Part shown: positions 7,047 through 15,076 of the stretch, piece by piece
Position numbering within the stretch: position 1 is the stretch's first letter
Layout of the letters: each line of letters starts with the position of its first letter
Notes under the pieces: model-generated
Databases searched by the model: none
What the model was told of the DNA's origin: nothing
What the model saw: the letters and a program-made list of their open reading frames with translations, nothing else
Assembly: GCA_002505325.1 (NCBI GenBank)
Contig: DAUV01000097.1
Location: 2,452 to 24,314 of the forward strand
Length of the DNA: 21,863 nucleotides
From: Euryarchaeota archaeon UBA623
Lineage (GTDB): Archaea > Thermoplasmatota > Poseidoniia > Poseidoniales > Thalassarchaeaceae
Reading direction: 5' to 3'
Made by a program: the position numbers and the translations under genes

Positions 7047-10000
7047 CGCGAGAGCGACCTTTGCAGTGCTGATCATACTCCTGTTCAGCATCTCTGCTGC
7101 AATGGTAGTCGGAGAGGGTGACGAGCCGACAACCTGCACGGTACTTGTTGACTGGGACGTCGAGGGCCACTGGGATGGTGGATGGAACATGACCTATGAC
7201 GTCCTGCATCGCTACCTCGTAGTCTTTGACCCACCATTCATCAACGGCAGTTCACCGACCGCCCTCAGCGTTGAAGTTCAGCATCACAGGGACGGTGAGC
7301 AGATAGCTGACACATCCAACACCACGGTGCTGAGCGCCGGAGGAGAGGTCGACATCACTCTCTCCGCCGAACCCGAGTTCGGCGACTCGATTTCAATTTC
7401 TGTCGTCACCGGCGAGGCGTCTTGCTCTAGGAGCCTCGCCATCACCAACTGGAATCAGCCCATGGCTGACCACGAGATAACCCGCGAGACGACTTGGTCA
7501 ATGGAGGGATCTGAGCAGGGCAATGAAATCGAATTCGAGGGCCGGGGCTGGCAGAAGAGGACGGGCAGTATTCTTGAGTCTAACGAATTGGGCAACGGGT
7601 CCCTGACCGTGGATTCGATGAACGGCACCGAGGGAATCGTCCTCGAGCTCAATCTTGATCGAATCTGGCTGAACGAGACCTACGACGGTGTTGAGCTTCT
7701 CAGACAGGATTTCGAGATGAGCGGCAATGGTTCACTCTTTCTCAACACCACCGAGGAGGGCGAGAACGGAGAAAGCGATGGCTTCTCAGTCGATGTCCAG
7801 ATTAACGACGTCTACGTACTACGCTCATGGGACGAGGGAGAACTCACTGAACGCTTTCTCATTGATGGTACAGGATGGCTCTCTTTCGGCGGCGGTGATA
7901 ACAACAGCAGCGGAGGAGGATTCGGTCAACTGTCATCGTTCTACTACGAGACTTGGGATGAGGACGACCGCAGACGCCTACAGCATCTGCAGATAGAAGC
8001 CAACGCCACCCTACGTCTCAATGGAGCGGACAGAGAGCAGTTCTCCTTTGACCTCGACGAGTTCAGGATACTCGAGCGCTGGGAGGACGGCACCAGGGAA
8101 GAGCAGCACTTCTTGATTCTCGGAGGAGGGGAATTCGGTTTCGTCATTGAGGACGAGCTCTTTGAGGTCGAGGTCAATGGCACAATCCCAATCATCCACT
8201 TTGAAACTCAGGGCGGTGAGACCGTCGCAGAGACCATACGAGTCGATGGCACTTACGATGGCGATGCCGAAGGAAGTTTTGGCTTTATCAGGAGAATAGT
8301 CGATTCCGGCACGCAGGAGAATGCGACTGGAGCGATGTTTGAGGTCGACAAGATTGAGAATGAGTTCTGGTTCAACGTCTCTGCTACGCCGATTGGACCA
8401 ATAACAGAGGAGTGGGAGGCTGAGCACAACCTGACTTACGAGTTCATCGTCCCACAGACCGACTGGGAAAACCGCACTGTTCGCTATCAGTACATCGAGG
8501 ATAACGGCACGGTCACCAACGAGTACCCTGAGGTTTCTCCAATCATCATGCAGGCCGATGCCCCCGAGCCCGAGGTCGTGTTCGAGAACCACATCTCTAG
8601 AGAGACCGGCGCTGCACCTGAAATCGTCGTCGTCGGTGACCGTTTCTCATTGGTCGGTAACGACGCGATGAAACTGAGTATTGAGGTGATGGCCATTGTC
8701 GAGGGAGAAATGGACGGCCACATAGTCGAAGTCGCTGAGTGGTTAGGTGACTATGGCGAGAATAGCCACGCTTCGGGCGCCACCGTCAATGAGGGACCTC
8801 TCGCAGGCCTGCTTAACGAGGTTCACCGGTGGGTGGAGATTGAAATTGGCCAGAATGACTCGGGTGACAGCATTGCATTTGTCGAGCACCAACTCGTTGA
8901 CAGGGTACTGTCTCCCTCAGTAGTTTCCGAGGAAGAGAACACCCCTCCCTCCCTGGTTTCGATAGGCTTCCGTGAGGGCAGACTGCTGACCGAGGGAGAC
9001 TCAGCCCACTTAGAGGTCATAGTCTACGACTTCGATACAGATGTAACAGTTGTTACTATCGATCTGTCGGAGTTAGGACTTGGCACTGTCGAACTCTCTG
9101 ACTCCGGTTTACAGGGTGATCACACCATCCACGATGACATCTGGACTGCGCTGATTACCTACGATGGCCTCAACCACGGAATGATGGACTCATCAGTAGT
9201 CATTGAGGACTTTTGGGTCACAGTTGAGGAGCAGACTTCCATTGAGATCATCAATGCCGCGCCGAGGATGATTTCACTAGACTTCATGCCCGATACCGTC
9301 AGGCGCGGCGAGACAGTCGATGTCAGTGTCACCGCGCTGGACGGGCATGGCATTGACTCGGTTGGCATTGATCTGCTGAGTGCAGGTGGTGCGCTCAGCG
9401 CACTCTCGGAGTCAGATGGAGTATGGAGAGGAAATTTTGTGGTACCAGATGGGATTTCTCCCGGTGAACGTTCCATTCCAGTCAGAATCACGGACGGTGA
9501 CGGCGAGACCGTGATGGCTGTCCACACTCACCTTGACGGCTTCCCGGTGGATGCGCCAATGCTGACCATCGAGAACGAGGCACCATCAGTTACCTCGGTC
9601 AACTTGTTCAGATTCGGAGAGATGGCTGAGGAGATTCATGTTCCACACAGTGGCGACCCCATTCCTCATTCTCTCGAGGCAAGTATCGATGACCCGGATG
9701 GAATCTCGTCAGTGCAGGCTAAGATAGGCAGACTGGCTCCAATTGGCAGCTCCGGAGTCTGGCTGTTGATGGTCGATGATGGCACCAGTGGAGATCGAGT
9801 TTCAGGAGATGGCGTCTACACTTTGCAGTTCGATGCCCGGACGAGCCTGCCCGAGGGCAACATCACCATCCAAATACGAGCTACAGACACCTACTTGTCC
9901 ACTACGCCAACTATCGAACAATCTCACATTCTCGAACTTGAGAAGTTAGAAACAGGCGGGGGAGGGGGTAACTGGTTCAGTGACAATTCGACAACCCTCG

Positions 10001-10083
10001 TGTTTGCATCCTTAGGCTTCTTGCTGATTGTCGGCATCACAGTCTTCGCGATTTCCTTGCGGAAATCAGATACTGAGTGGTGA
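7039..10083 (+). CDS. Large secreted, repeat-built, membrane-anchored surface protein
   Basis: About 1014 residues from GTG 7039. The frame stays open to TTG 7006 and 7018, but GTG 7039 fits a TATA box and gives a clean signal peptide (basic MPRARA, then FAVLIILLFSISAAMVV). The mature part is very acidic and has at least 17 N-glycosylation sequons. Two internal repeat families are visible. The first has six units of ~39-51 residues, starting near bases 7651, 7804, 7939, 8056, 8190 and 8338; several share a W-acidic-G turn followed by FxIxGxGxLxF-like strands. The second has three Ig-like units of 106-107 residues starting at 8944, 9262 and 9583, each opening with PPSLVSIGF, APRMISLDF or APSVTSVNLF. 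Asp/Gly-rich turns in these suggest calcium binding. A Gly-rich hinge, one transmembrane helix (~9990-10058) and a short basic cytoplasmic end follow. No enzyme domain is recognised. The likely role is cell surface or adhesion, by inference only. Confidence 0.88.
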   Translation: MPRARATFAVLIILLFSISAAMVVGEGDEPTTCTVLVDWDVEGHWDGGWNMTYDVLHRYLVVFDPPFINGSSPTALSVEVQHHRDGEQIADTSNTTVLSAGGEVDITLSAEPEFGDSISISVVTGEASCSRSLAITNWNQPMADHEITRETTWSMEGSEQGNEIEFEGRGWQKRTGSILESNELGNGSLTVDSMNGTEGIVLELNLDRIWLNETYDGVELLRQDFEMSGNGSLFLNTTEEGENGESDGFSVDVQINDVYVLRSWDEGELTERFLIDGTGWLSFGGGDNNSSGGGFGQLSSFYYETWDEDDRRRLQHLQIEANATLRLNGADREQFSFDLDEFRILERWEDGTREEQHFLILGGGEFGFVIEDELFEVEVNGTIPIIHFETQGGETVAETIRVDGTYDGDAEGSFGFIRRIVDSGTQENATGAMFEVDKIENEFWFNVSATPIGPITEEWEAEHNLTYEFIVPQTDWENRTVRYQYIEDNGTVTNEYPEVSPIIMQADAPEPEVVFENHISRETGAAPEIVVVGDRFSLVGNDAMKLSIEVMAIVEGEMDGHIVEVAEWLGDYGENSHASGATVNEGPLAGLLNEVHRWVEIEIGQNDSGDSIAFVEHQLVDRVLSPSVVSEEENTPPSLVSIGFREGRLLTEGDSAHLEVIVYDFDTDVTVVTIDLSELGLGTVELSDSGLQGDHTIHDDIWTALITYDGLNHGMMDSSVVIEDFWVTVEEQTSIEIINAAPRMISLDFMPDTVRRGETVDVSVTALDGHGIDSVGIDLLSAGGALSALSESDGVWRGNFVVPDGISPGERSIPVRITDGDGETVMAVHTHLDGFPVDAPMLTIENEAPSVTSVNLFRFGEMAEEIHVPHSGDPIPHSLEASIDDPDGISSVQAKIGRLAPIGSSGVWLLMVDDGTSGDRVSGDGVYTLQFDARTSLPEGNITIQIRATDTYLSTTPTIEQSHILELEKLETGGGGGNWFSDNSTTLVFASLGFLLIVGITVFAISLRKSDTEW

Positions 10084-10122
10084 GGAGATGGAAGCCGTTT
10101 GCATCCTACTGGTTGAATTCCT

Positions 10123-10584
10123 CTAGTTTAGTTCACTAGGGCGTATTATGCCCTCAATCAACCAGTCTCCTCCGGACTCAGATAGTAACGCGGCCGCCGC
10201 CGGAGGCATCGTATGCCACTCCCCAGTAAGGTGGTTAATCAGCACCTCCGAACCGGGATTGTGTCCAAGAATCATCGTCGTGCCTTCTCCCAGTATTACT
10301 TCTAACTGGGTAAGCAGTGTGCTTATTCCAGCATTGTAGATTTCAGGCCTTATCTCTGTCCTCACACTTTCCATGTGTTGCACCATTTCCTCCAGAGTCT
10401 CCAAAGTGCGTGTGGAACTGCTCACCAGCACCATTTGCGGCAGCCACCCACGCTCGGCCAGAGCATCACCTACGAGGCAAGCATCCCTCTGGCCTTGAGA
10501 GTTCAGAGGCCTGTCGTGATCTAGGAGACCATGGTGGCCGCTACTGCTCTCGGCATGACGCATCACGATGAGCCGTCTAGTCAC
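10123..10584 (-). CDS. SixA-type histidine phosphatase
   Basis: 153 residues, the length typical of SixA-like phosphohistidine phosphatases. The histidine-phosphatase signature is at the N-terminus: RHAES, with the catalytic His in VMRHAE, followed by DRPLNSQGQRDA. The second catalytic His is in MILGHNPGSE near residue 110, and a conserved SSSTRTLET segment supplies the phosphate-binding Arg. Such enzymes dephosphorylate phosphohistidine proteins or small phosphoesters; the physiological substrate here cannot be inferred. The start is GTG 10584 and no ATG is available nearby. A TATA-like TTCAATAAC lies 21-29 bases upstream, so the mRNA may be leaderless. It is divergent from the aldehyde dehydrogenase with only ~30 bases between annotated starts, and convergent with the exoprotein gene across 39 bases. 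Confidence 0.9.
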   Translation of the reverse strand: MTRRLIVMRHAESSSGHHGLLDHDRPLNSQGQRDACLVGDALAERGWLPQMVLVSSSTRTLETLEEMVQHMESVRTEIRPEIYNAGISTLLTQLEVILGEGTTMILGHNPGSEVLINHLTGEWHTMPPAAAALLSESGGDWLIEGIIRPSELN

Positions 10585-10604
10585 ATATTCCTGAGGACAT
10601 CGCA

Positions 10605-10613
10605 GTTATTGAA
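10605..10613 (-). promoter_or_regulatory. Candidate TATA box of the SixA-like gene
   Basis: The minus strand reads TTCAATAAC 21-29 bases upstream of GTG 10584. It closely resembles the TTCAATATG box in front of the ACT-domain gene (21281-21289). Confidence 0.4.
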
Positions 10614-12071
10614 TTGCATGAATCTCATAAGACGACACGCAGTCGAACGGGCGTGCACACACGCGAGGAGTTGTATATCGCTGGCCAGTGGGTCAAACCT
10701 CTCGGCGAAGGCACAATTGAAGTGACCAATCCAGCCAATGAGGAATTGATTGGTTCGGTACCGGTTGGTTCGGCCGCAGATGTGGACATCGCAGTGGCAG
10801 CAGCGCACTCCGCTTTCCCTTCTTGGTCACAGACTCCGGTAGAAGAGCGTGCGGAGTTCCTAAACAGACTATCCGCAGCCATAAAGGAGCAAACTGAGGA
10901 ACTATCTCAATTGATTACGGCTGAGGTCGGCACTCCCATCAATTACTGCAGGATGGCTATGGTGGGAACTCCGAAAGTGGTCTCGCGCTCATACGCGAAA
11001 ATCCTAGATGGATTTGAGTGGGAGCAAGAGATTCGTAACTCACTTGTGGTCAAGGAGCCTATTGGCGTGGTCGCGATGATTACTCCTTGGAACTTCCCTC
11101 TCCACCAGATTATCGGTAAGGTAGCACCCGCCATCGCAGCCGGCTGTACCATGGTGGTCAAGCCATCCAAGGAGGCGCCGCTAAACGCCTTCGCACTCGC
11201 AGACATCATCCACGACATCGGGTTACCTGCTGGAGTATTCAACCTAGTTTCTGGACATGGTAGGGAGATTGGGGAGGTCCTGAGTAGCCACCCTGATGTC
11301 GACATGGTCAGCTTCACTGGTTCTACCAGTGCAGGGGTAAGGGTCAGCGAACTAGCCTCTCCCAGTGTCAAGAGAGTCACTCTCGAACTCGGCGGTAAGA
11401 GCGCCAACATCATCCTCGACGACGCCGATATCGCCAAGGCATCCTCCTCTGCAATATATTCCTGCTTTAGCAATTCTGGACAGGAGTGCTCGGCGCTGAC
11501 GAGACTACTTATCCCCGAGTCAAAACGCGATGAGGTGATTGAGATTATTTCCACCAAGATGGCCAAGTATACCGTTGGTGATCCGCTCGATGAAACGATG
11601 CGTTGCGGTCCTATGGTGTCAAAGCGGCAGCAACAGAGCGTGACTTCTTACATTGCCAGTGGAATTGAGGAGGGGGCTACTCTGATTGTCGGGGGCCAGG
11701 GCATGCCAGAGGGGCTGGATTCAGGCTGCTTCGTTAGACCTACTGTGTTCGCCGACGTTACCCCCGAGATGACTATCTTCCGAGAGGAGATATTCGGCCC
11801 TGTCCTCTCTATCACCACCTACTCGACAGAGGATGAAGCAATCTCGCTGGCCAACGACTCCGAGTATGGGCTCTCCGGAGGTGTCTGGTCGGGTGATGAT
11901 GAACGTGCCATGCGGGTCGCCCGTCGGTTGCGAACCGGACAAGTAAGCATCAACGGAGGTTCGTTCAATATCTCAGCGCCATTCGGTGGCTACAAACTCT
12001 CTGGGAACGGACGCGAACTCGGGGTTCACGGGCTTGAGGAATACCTCGAGATCAAGGCAATCCAACGCTGA
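10614..12071 (+). CDS. NAD(P)-dependent aldehyde dehydrogenase
   Basis: Oxidises an aldehyde to the carboxylate with NAD(P)+. Counting from TTG 10614 it has 485 residues. Family landmarks are all present: ITPWNFP with N160, VVKPSKEAP with K183, FTGST (234-238), the general base E258 in TLELGGKSAN, the nucleophile C292 in NSGQECSA, EEIFGPV, and the FGGYKLSGNGRE region near the end. The exact substrate (semialdehyde, aliphatic or betaine aldehyde) cannot be told. The start is uncertain: TTG 10614 has no good ribosome-binding site, and GTG 10653 removes 13 poorly conserved residues and lies ~25 bases after CTCATAAG, so it may be the real start. The stop overlaps the ribosome-binding region of the following kinase gene, so the two are probably cotranscribed. 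Confidence 0.95.
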   Translation: MHESHKTTRSRTGVHTREELYIAGQWVKPLGEGTIEVTNPANEELIGSVPVGSAADVDIAVAAAHSAFPSWSQTPVEERAEFLNRLSAAIKEQTEELSQLITAEVGTPINYCRMAMVGTPKVVSRSYAKILDGFEWEQEIRNSLVVKEPIGVVAMITPWNFPLHQIIGKVAPAIAAGCTMVVKPSKEAPLNAFALADIIHDIGLPAGVFNLVSGHGREIGEVLSSHPDVDMVSFTGSTSAGVRVSELASPSVKRVTLELGGKSANIILDDADIAKASSSAIYSCFSNSGQECSALTRLLIPESKRDEVIEIISTKMAKYTVGDPLDETMRCGPMVSKRQQQSVTSYIASGIEEGATLIVGGQGMPEGLDSGCFVRPTVFADVTPEMTIFREEIFGPVLSITTYSTEDEAISLANDSEYGLSGGVWSGDDERAMRVARRLRTGQVSINGGSFNISAPFGGYKLSGNGRELGVHGLEEYLEIKAIQR

Positions 12072-12079
12072 GGGCCAAT

Positions 12080-12661
12080 ATGAGTAGGCCCCGACTACTG
12101 GTTATCGCTGGCAGCAGCGGTGTCGGCAAGTCAACCATCTCGGCTAGGGCCGCTGTGTCTCTGGGACTCTCCAAGAGCGCCTCCACCGACACCATCCGAG
12201 AGGCTCTGAGGACCCAGTTCAGTTCCGAGCAGGTCCCTGCTTTACATCGTTCTTCATTCGAACCCGCGGGAAACGGTACAATCGAGGATTGGCACGCGAC
12301 TGTAGTAGTTCTCTCTGAGGCTATTCGGGCGGTTGTGAACAGAGCGATATCAAAACGCTCTGACCTACTCCTAGAAGGTGTCCACATTATCCCCGGCAGC
12401 GGTATTCTCGAAGGCTGGAGAAAATCTGGAGGTGTCGCCAGTGGAGTGCTGCTACACGTGGAGGATGAAGACACCCACCGTCAGTTCATCGCGATGAGGG
12501 AGAAGCACAATGGTCGGGGTCTGAGCCACTATCTGGACAATCTTGACCGCATCAGGGCGATTCAAGAGGAGATGTTGGGAAAGGCTGACGAATCTGGATG
12601 GCTCATTCTCGATGCTAGCATTGGTGACCCGGTTGGACAGATAGGTGATTCGTTCGAGTAA
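12080..12661 (+). CDS. P-loop kinase of the 2-phosphoglycerate kinase type
   Basis: 193 residues. A Walker A GSSGVGKST (11-19) is followed by STDTIREAL (35-43), which resembles the GTDSIREVMR of archaeal 2-phosphoglycerate kinases, then LHRSSFEPAG and LLLEGVHIIPG (96-106), the family's IEGVHIVPG box. In methanogens this kinase makes 2,3-bisphosphoglycerate for cyclic 2,3-diphosphoglycerate. The methanogen enzymes are longer and carry an N-terminal ATP-cone domain, which is absent here, so the substrate is uncertain. ATG 12080 is eight bases after the aldehyde dehydrogenase stop, and GAGGG overlapping that stop supplies the ribosome-binding site. The TAA stop abuts the stop of the UPF0200 gene on the opposite strand (TAATTA). 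Confidence 0.82.
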   Translation: MSRPRLLVIAGSSGVGKSTISARAAVSLGLSKSASTDTIREALRTQFSSEQVPALHRSSFEPAGNGTIEDWHATVVVLSEAIRAVVNRAISKRSDLLLEGVHIIPGSGILEGWRKSGGVASGVLLHVEDEDTHRQFIAMREKHNGRGLSHYLDNLDRIRAIQEEMLGKADESGWLILDASIGDPVGQIGDSFE

Positions 12662-13237
12662 TTAGAATCCCAGCGTTTCGAGGATCATATCAGACCTCTC
12701 TTCAAGCTCCCCGAGAGAACCTTCGTTGAGGATAATAGCGTGAGCCTGATCCATCAGTATCTCAAGTCCCCATCCCCACTCGCGCTCCTCGCGTTTGGCA
12801 AACTCCTCTCCGCCACCGTCCTCTCCTCTCCCACGCTCCTCGAGCCATTCTGATCTAGACTGAGGCGCCGCTGACATCGCGACCACCGTGACATCGTCGA
12901 TATGCTCCCTCAATCGATCCATCTCTTCGGGCTGGCGCATCCCATCAATGAGTACATCTGATACCTCCAAGGTACTCATCAAACTTGGAATCAGTCTGTC
13001 AACAACAATTTCCTCACCATGCTCCTCTCGCATCGAGAGAGCAGTCTTGCCTACGTTCTCTGGGGTTTCAGACAAACCCTTAGAGGCCATCTCAGAGCGC
13101 ACGATATCACCCAATGATAGGACACTCATCCCTCGCTCGGACGCTTTTCGTGCCACCACACCTTTACCTGAGCCGGGTGGGCCACACAGCACCAACACAC
13201 GACCCACCATGGTCTGTGGTAAGGGTTCCTTGGACAT
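12662..13237 (-). CDS. UPF0200-family archaeal P-loop nucleotide kinase-like protein
   Basis: 191 residues. The sequence tracks the archaeal UPF0200 family: VLVLCGPPGSGKG (Walker A, 19-26), LGDIVRSE after the first helix, ENVGKTALSMREEHG, LIDGMRQPEEMD (the family's IDGIRS box), SAAPQSRSEWLEERGR, and a KREEREWGWG lid segment, ending LNEGSLGELEER. UPF0200 proteins look like adenylate/dephospho-CoA-kinase relatives; to my knowledge their reaction has not been established. ATG 13237 is used, but ATG 13210 (MVGRVLVLCG) matches where relatives usually begin. It follows the crotonase by 19 bases and is probably the last gene of the minus-strand operon. The family is characteristic of archaea and supports the taxonomic call. 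Confidence 0.88.
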   Translation of the reverse strand: MSKEPLPQTMVGRVLVLCGPPGSGKGVVARKASERGMSVLSLGDIVRSEMASKGLSETPENVGKTALSMREEHGEEIVVDRLIPSLMSTLEVSDVLIDGMRQPEEMDRLREHIDDVTVVAMSAAPQSRSEWLEERGRGEDGGGEEFAKREEREWGWGLEILMDQAHAIILNEGSLGELEERSDMILETLGF

Positions 13238-13256
13238 GACGCTTGCTGGGCCTAGG

Positions 13257-14090
13257 CTATCTGCCGACCCATTCCGCGTCCTCGCGCTTGAGGAAGGCCG
13301 ACACTCCGATTTCCTTGTCCTCAGTGTCGAATAGAGCCACGAACTCAGACCGCTCTGTAAGAACTCCTTCTGTGAACGGAAGATCTAGAGCAGCACGAAC
13401 GGCACGCTTCGCGACCCTGACGGTGTAAGGCGACTTCCTAGCTATATTCTCGGCTAGCGCAAACGTCTCTACTTCAAGCTCTTCAGGCTCGACCACCTTG
13501 TTGACCAGGCCAATACTCAATGCCTCCTCTGCCCCTACCATCTCCCCAGTCAGAGTCATTTCCATCGCTTTGCCGTAGCCTAGCAGTCTGCATAGGCGCT
13601 GAGTCCCACCGCCACCCGGTATCAGTCCGAGGTTAATTTCCGGCTGTCCGAATTTGGCCCGAGTAGAGGCGACTCTCAGATCACAGGCAAGCGCGAGTTC
13701 AGTGCCCCCGCCTAATGCGAAACCGTCTACCATGGCGATGGTTGGCTTGGAAAGATTCCAGACCGCCTCCCAAGCATTGTTCGCAAAGAATTCACGTACA
13801 TCGTCCGAGTTCTTACCTGCGAATTCAGAGATATCTGCCCCCGCAGCGAAGGCTGTCGGTTTGGATCGCCCCCCTTCTTCTGGCGTCGATGGGGTTGCGC
13901 CTCGGATGACCACGGCCCTGACTGTGTCGTCCGACTCGACCCGTATGCACTGCTCCTTAATCGCCAAATGCGAATCACGGTTCAGAGCGTTGAGCTTCTC
14001 GGGTCGGTTCAACGTCCAGACGGCCACGACTCCACCCGAGGGACTGCACCCCTCAACAGCGATGTCATCAGTAAGCAGAACTCCACTCAT
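13257..14090 (-). CDS. Enoyl-CoA hydratase/isomerase (crotonase) family protein
   Basis: 277 residues, usual for a crotonase. The CoA- and oxyanion-hole region is FAAGADISEFAG (81-92) and ALGGGTELALACDLR (125-139). Both acidic catalytic residues of enoyl-CoA hydratase are conserved: E131 in GGTELAL and E151 in GQPEINLGLIPG. It would hydrate a trans-2-enoyl-CoA in beta-oxidation or amino-acid breakdown, although other crotonase reactions are possible. A Pro/Gly-rich segment of ~14 residues (66-79, TPSTPEEGGRSKP) sits just before the oxyanion loop; most relatives are tighter here. Start ATG 14090 has no strong ribosome-binding site. It lies between the proline-rich membrane protein gene and the UPF0200 gene on the same strand; no other fatty-acid gene is nearby. 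Confidence 0.95.
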   Translation of the reverse strand: MSGVLLTDDIAVEGCSPSGGVVAVWTLNRPEKLNALNRDSHLAIKEQCIRVESDDTVRAVVIRGATPSTPEEGGRSKPTAFAAGADISEFAGKNSDDVREFFANNAWEAVWNLSKPTIAMVDGFALGGGTELALACDLRVASTRAKFGQPEINLGLIPGGGGTQRLCRLLGYGKAMEMTLTGEMVGAEEALSIGLVNKVVEPEELEVETFALAENIARKSPYTVRVAKRAVRAALDLPFTEGVLTERSEFVALFDTEDKEIGVSAFLKREDAEWVGR

Positions 14091-14115
14091 GTGACGTCCA
14101 CAGCCCCCCTCTGCT

Positions 14116-14125
14116 TCAATTTTCA
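14116..14125 (-). promoter_or_regulatory. Possible internal promoter before the crotonase
   Basis: The minus strand reads CTGAAAATTG 26-35 bases upstream of ATG 14090, in the 44-base gap after the membrane-protein gene. It could give the crotonase and UPF0200 genes independent expression. This is weak evidence. Confidence 0.25.
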
Positions 14126-14134
14126 GTTACCCGA

Positions 14135-15043
14135 CTAATTCTCTTCGCGTGTGACTGGGGGGGGCATTGGAGGCATTCCTGGAGGAGGAGGCATTGGAGG
14201 CATTCCTGGAGGAGGAGGCATGCTCTCAGGAGAGGGCAAAGGCATCTCAGACACCTCCGAAGGAGCCTCTGTTGAGGTCTTCTTTGCCAGTATTTCCAGA
14301 GGTATTTTGACTTTCAGGATGCGTTCATCGTCAATTCGTATGTAGGAAACGCCCTGTGGCTTGCTAGTATCTGCTTCTTCAGGTTCCTCAAGCACAGTCA
14401 GTCCATGATTTGGGTCCTTCAGCAGAGCAGCGAGATCCTCGCCATCCTCAACAGCCGACCATGCCCTCGCCTTGGATGCTCTCCTCTCTGCTAGGTCCAT
14501 CCTACGCTTCCTAACTAGCTTGGAACGTATCTCGGCCCGCTTGACCCTCCTGTCATTGACATACGCCTCGACTTCCGCCTCTTCCCCGGATTGCGGGTCC
14601 GATTCGGCCACGTATCTCGATGCCACAACGGTACCATCACCTGGGACGGGGGGCATAGGTGGAGTTGGCACCCCTTCATCCCCAGTCATCGATACCGGCG
14701 GCGGCATAGGCATAGGTGGAGGTAACGCCTCAGCAACGGGCTGCGCCACTTTCCCCCTGCTCCGCTTGATCTTATCTTCGCGACGCTCGCTTGCTCCCTC
14801 AAGCTCAAGCACGGGCTCAGGTAGATCGAATTCTGCTGGCGGCTCCTCCACAACCACAATCTCGGCCTTAGGTGGCTTGGGCACAGGAGAACGGCCTGAG
14901 AACATCAGAATCGATACCAGAGCGAGCAGTATCGTACCACCTGCGACTCTAGTAATCATGCTCGCCTCGCCCTGCAGGATTAGAAACAGTGGAATGCCTA
15001 GCAGAACCGCCGCCCAGAGGACCATACGAGTCAGTGAGACCAT
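14135..15043 (-). CDS. Membrane protein with two N-terminal helices and a proline-rich cytoplasmic tail
   Basis: 302 residues, not recognised as a named family. Two hydrophobic segments (about 7-24 and 31-49, separated by GEASMITR) form a hairpin. The rest is hydrophilic and low in complexity: a Pro-rich stretch (VPKPPKAE), a Lys/Arg-rich stretch, another Pro-Met run (PPPMPMPPPVS), then a charged helical region with many Arg/Lys and Glu (KRAEIRSKLVRKRRMDLAER). A short strand-rich piece with YIRIDDERILKVKIPLE follows, and the C-terminus consists of Pro-Met-Gly repeats. With both helices at the N-terminus the tail is likely cytoplasmic. It lies 33 bases after rdgB in the minus-strand operon. 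ATG 15022-15024 is an alternative start. A scaffold or adaptor role is a guess. Confidence 0.8.
   Translation of the reverse strand: MVSLTRMVLWAAVLLGIPLFLILQGEASMITRVAGGTILLALVSILMFSGRSPVPKPPKAEIVVVEEPPAEFDLPEPVLELEGASERREDKIKRSRGKVAQPVAEALPPPMPMPPPVSMTGDEGVPTPPMPPVPGDGTVVASRYVAESDPQSGEEAEVEAYVNDRRVKRAEIRSKLVRKRRMDLAERRASKARAWSAVEDGEDLAALLKDPNHGLTVLEEPEEADTSKPQGVSYIRIDDERILKVKIPLEILAKKTSTEAPSEVSEMPLPSPESMPPPPGMPPMPPPPGMPPMPPPVTREEN
14164..14217. repeat. Exact 27-bp tandem duplication in the proline-rich tail
   Basis: A 27-bp unit (14164-14190) is repeated exactly at 14191-14217. On the minus strand it encodes the 9-residue repeat PPPPGMPPM. Perfect identity at synonymous sites indicates a recent duplication or slippage. 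Confidence 0.9.
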
Positions 15044-15076
15044 GCCTATCGGCCTATCACGGAGAGCGCTCCGTCT

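Noticed and set aside
8011..8592. A 193-codon minus-strand frame inside the exoprotein gene
   Set aside because: Antisense shadow of the Asp/Glu-rich repeats; no start signal or family resemblance.
10084..10122. Terminator between the convergent exoprotein and sixA genes
   Set aside because: Only 39 bases, with no stem-loop or T-tract in either direction.
10531..10725. An ATG-started frame across the sixA/aldehyde dehydrogenase gap
   Set aside because: It overlaps both real genes in another frame, and has no ribosome-binding site or recognisable protein features.
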